Source of the DNA: Betaproteobacteria bacterium HGW-Betaproteobacteria-2
GTDB taxonomy: Bacteria > Pseudomonadota > Gammaproteobacteria > Burkholderiales > Methylophilaceae
NCBI GenBank assembly: GCA_002842255.1
Contig: PHCM01000040.1
Span: forward strand, 1-9,471
DNA length: 9,471 bases
Direction of reading: 5' to 3'
The notes under the pieces were generated by a model. The model was not told the DNA's origin and ran no database searches. It saw only the letters and a list, made by a program, of their open reading frames with translations. Each line of letters begins with the position of its first letter. Within the stretch, counting starts at the first letter, position 1. Positions 8,078 to 9,471 of this stretch are shown one piece after another. Made by a program: the position numbers and the translations under genes.

Positions 8078-8094
8078 TGCATCAAAATAGTGCA
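8078..8094. promoter_or_regulatory. NtrC-like enhancer site 1 of gltB
   Basis: TGCATCAAAATAGTGCA matches the NtrC consensus TGCACYA-N3-TRGTGCA at all but one defined base (T for C at position 5). It is centred about 165 bp upstream of the predicted sigma-54 start. Part of it also belongs to the palindrome AGTGCA-A-TGCACT (8089-8101). Confidence 0.5.
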
Positions 8095-8107
8095 ATGCAC
8101 TTGTTAA

Positions 8108-8124
8108 CGCACCAATATGAAGCA
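8108..8124. promoter_or_regulatory. NtrC-like enhancer site 2 of gltB
   Basis: CGCACCAATATGAAGCA keeps 11 of the 14 defined consensus positions, so it is weaker than site 1. Its centre is 30 bp from that of site 1, about three helical turns, like the paired sites of the enteric glnA enhancer. Confidence 0.35.
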
Positions 8125-8160
8125 TCTCAATCAAAATGTGATTCAGTACTAGACCTTTTG

Positions 8161-8173
8161 CAAGCTATTAATT
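8161..8173 (-). promoter_or_regulatory. IHF-like site between enhancer and promoter
   Basis: CAAGCTATTAATT matches the reverse complement of the IHF consensus (YAANNNNTTGATW) at every defined base but one. An AT-rich tract follows it. It lies between the NtrC-like sites and the -24/-12-like element, where IHF usually bends sigma-54 promoters. IHF matches are common by chance in AT-rich DNA. Confidence 0.35.
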
Positions 8174-8224
8174 TAAAATCGATTTTCTAACCCTAAAGCA
8201 AATTTTTTCTATTTGCCCGAGTGC

Positions 8225-8240
8225 TTGCACACTTCTTGCT
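8225..8240 (+). promoter_or_regulatory. Sigma-54 (-24/-12) promoter candidate for gltB
   Basis: TTGCACACTTCTTGCT fits TGGCACG-N4-TTGCW except T for G in the -24 GG pair and A for the less conserved G at position 7; the -12 TTGC and the spacing are exact. Transcription would begin near 8251, leaving a leader of about 75 nt before gltB. The imperfect GG is the main reason for doubt. Confidence 0.45.
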
Positions 8241-8325
8241 TTCAAAGTGAACCACGTAAATTTTTGCCTTCACTTCATTAAGCGATTGAAGCAGCGGCAA
8301 TCAGACAGATAAAGGTAAGTTGGTG

Positions 8326-9471
8326 ATGCATGTGAACACAGAAACAAGTGTAACGAAGTTACAGAATCCGCAACAGCAAGGCCTGTACAGCCCAGGCAAC
8401 GAACATGATGCCTGTGGCGTCGGCTTTATCGCAAACATCAAAGGCAAGAAGAGTCACGAGATTGTCAGCAAGGGTCTGCAAATTCTTGCCAACCTGACAC
8501 ACCGCGGCGCCACCGGTTATGACCCCAAGCTGGGCGACGGTGCTGGCATCCTGCTGCAAATGCCGGATACCTTCCTGCGCAAGGAAGCCGCAAGACTCAA
8601 CATCGAGCTGCCGGCTGCCGGTGACTATGCCTGCGGCATCGTCTTTCTGCCGCAATCCGAGAATGGCCGCATCGCCTGCGAATCTGTCATCGCCCGTATC
8701 ATCCATGAAGAAGCACAAACCTTGCTGGGCTGGCGCGACGTGCCTCGTGACAACTCCAATATCGCCGATGCCGCGCGCGCCGTCGAACCGGTCATGCGCC
8801 AGGTGTTCATTGGCCGCGGCGCCAGCATGGCCGACCAGAATGCCTTCGAGCGCAAACTGTTCATCATTCGCAAACGTGTCGAACATGCAGTGCACGCACT
8901 GAAGCTGGAGGATGATTCCCAGTTCTACATCCCCTCGTTATCTTCACGCACCATCGTCTATAAAGGCATGCTGCTGGCGAACGAAGTCGGTGTCTACTAT
9001 CAGGACCTGCAGGACGAAAGCGTGGTTTCCGCCCTGGCACTTGTACACCAGCGTTTCTCCACCAACACTTTCCCGGCATGGGATCTGGCCCATCCGTTCC
9101 GCATGATCGCCCACAATGGCGAGATCAACACCATGCAGGGCAACGTCAACTGGATGGCGGCACGCCATGACGCGATGCGTTCCGCCCTGATCGGCGAAGA
9201 CCTGGAAAAGGTCTGGCCGCTGATCGCCGAAGGCCAGTCCGACTCTGCCGCCTTCGATAACGCGCTGGAGCTGCTGGTGGCCGGCGGCTACTCCCTGCCG
9301 CACGCCATGATGATGCTGATTCCGGAAGCATGGGGCGCGAAGGATAGCGCCGGTAATCCGCTGATGGATGAAGAGCGTCGCGCTTTCTATGAGTACCATG
9401 CCGCGCTGATGGAGCCCTGGGATGGCCCGGCCGCCGTGGCCTTCACCGATGGCCGCATGATCGGCGCCACG
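8326..9471 (+). CDS. gltB: Glutamate synthase large (alpha) subunit, N-terminal part; 3' end outside the window
   Basis: GltB with GltD makes two glutamates from glutamine and 2-oxoglutarate, the high-affinity ammonia route with glutamine synthetase. The visible 382 codons cover most of the class II glutamine amidotransferase domain of a protein normally about 1,500 residues long. EHDACGVGFIA holds the catalytic Cys at residue 30, expected to become residue 1 after removal of a propeptide. Other landmarks are ILANLTHRGATGYDPKLGDG, RQVFIGRG, YIPSLSSRTIVYKGML, HQRFSTNTFPAW, IAHNGEINTMQGN and GQSDSAAFDNALELL. In-frame starts cluster at 8320 (TTG), 8323 (GTG), 8326 (ATG) and 8332 (GTG), behind AAAGG at 8311-8315. 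I chose the ATG, but the GTG at 8323 has slightly better spacing. Confidence 0.96.
   Translation, partial: MHVNTETSVTKLQNPQQQGLYSPGNEHDACGVGFIANIKGKKSHEIVSKGLQILANLTHRGATGYDPKLGDGAGILLQMPDTFLRKEAARLNIELPAAGDYACGIVFLPQSENGRIACESVIARIIHEEAQTLLGWRDVPRDNSNIADAARAVEPVMRQVFIGRGASMADQNAFERKLFIIRKRVEHAVHALKLEDDSQFYIPSLSSRTIVYKGMLLANEVGVYYQDLQDESVVSALALVHQRFSTNTFPAWDLAHPFRMIAHNGEINTMQGNVNWMAARHDAMRSALIGEDLEKVWPLIAEGQSDSAAFDNALELLVAGGYSLPHAMMMLIPEAWGAKDSAGNPLMDEERRAFYEYHAALMEPWDGPAAVAFTDGRMIGAT

Larger units (their letters stand above)
7988..8325. other. Intergenic regulatory region of gltB
   Basis: This stretch of about 340 bp holds no convincing gene. It contains two NtrC-like sites, an IHF-like site and a -24/-12-like promoter, listed separately. 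An inverted repeat GCAAAT/ATTTGC (8198-8203 with 8211-8216) sits between the IHF-like site and the promoter. A lone consensus NtrC half site, TGCACCA, lies at 7989-7995. The middle (about 8165-8215) is AT-rich. No convincing sigma-70 -35/-10 pair was found. Confidence 0.6.

Noticed and set aside
8041..8190. A 49-codon open frame upstream of gltB starting MLRGLLHGSLANMHQ
   Set aside because: It has no ribosome site, resembles nothing I know, and overlaps both NtrC-like sites and the IHF-like site. Chance is the simpler explanation.

Overview
The window looks like chromosomal core DNA of a free-living Betaproteobacterium. The grounds are the moderately high GC content, the style of the proteins ([12 protein letters not shown] GdhA, alpha-type GltB, HemL beside ThiD/ThiE) and a rubredoxin gene facing thiD. 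The exact genus cannot be read from the sequence. I see no insertion sequence, prophage, CRISPR array or other sign of recent transfer.

Layout. (1) Positions 1-917, minus strand: thiS followed by thiG, the latter running off the left edge; these make the thiazole half of thiamine. (2) Positions 1122-2150, plus strand: a secreted SrpA-type catalase-like haem protein, closed by a hairpin terminator. (3) Positions 2255-2328: tRNA-Gly(CCC) with its own promoter. (4) Positions 2355-2519, minus strand: a 54-residue rubredoxin gene. It is divergent from a compact plus-strand cluster (2698-6267): thiD, thiE, a stand-alone ODP-type metallo-beta-lactamase-fold diiron protein, and hemL. (5) Positions 6566-7918: gdhA (glutamate dehydrogenase) with a strong terminator. 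(6) From 8326 to the right edge: the first 382 codons of gltB, the glutamate synthase large subunit.

How it fits together. ThiS/ThiG make the thiazole phosphate and ThiD makes the pyrimidine pyrophosphate. ThiE joins them, so most of the late thiamine pathway is here in two opposed units. HemL makes 5-aminolevulinate for haem, which the catalase-like protein is expected to bind. The rubredoxin and the ODP diiron protein could be redox partners, as rubredoxin and flavodiiron proteins are elsewhere. GdhA and GltB are the two alternative routes of ammonia into glutamate.

The most interesting signal is non-coding. The 407 bp between gdhA and gltB hold what looks like a complete NtrC/sigma-54 promoter: two NtrC-like enhancer sites 30 bp apart, an IHF-like site, and a -24/-12-like element. 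The gdhA upstream region carries another NtrC-like site placed where it would more probably repress. Together they suggest a reciprocal nitrogen switch between the two glutamate routes. This is inferred from motif matching by eye and needs experimental proof.
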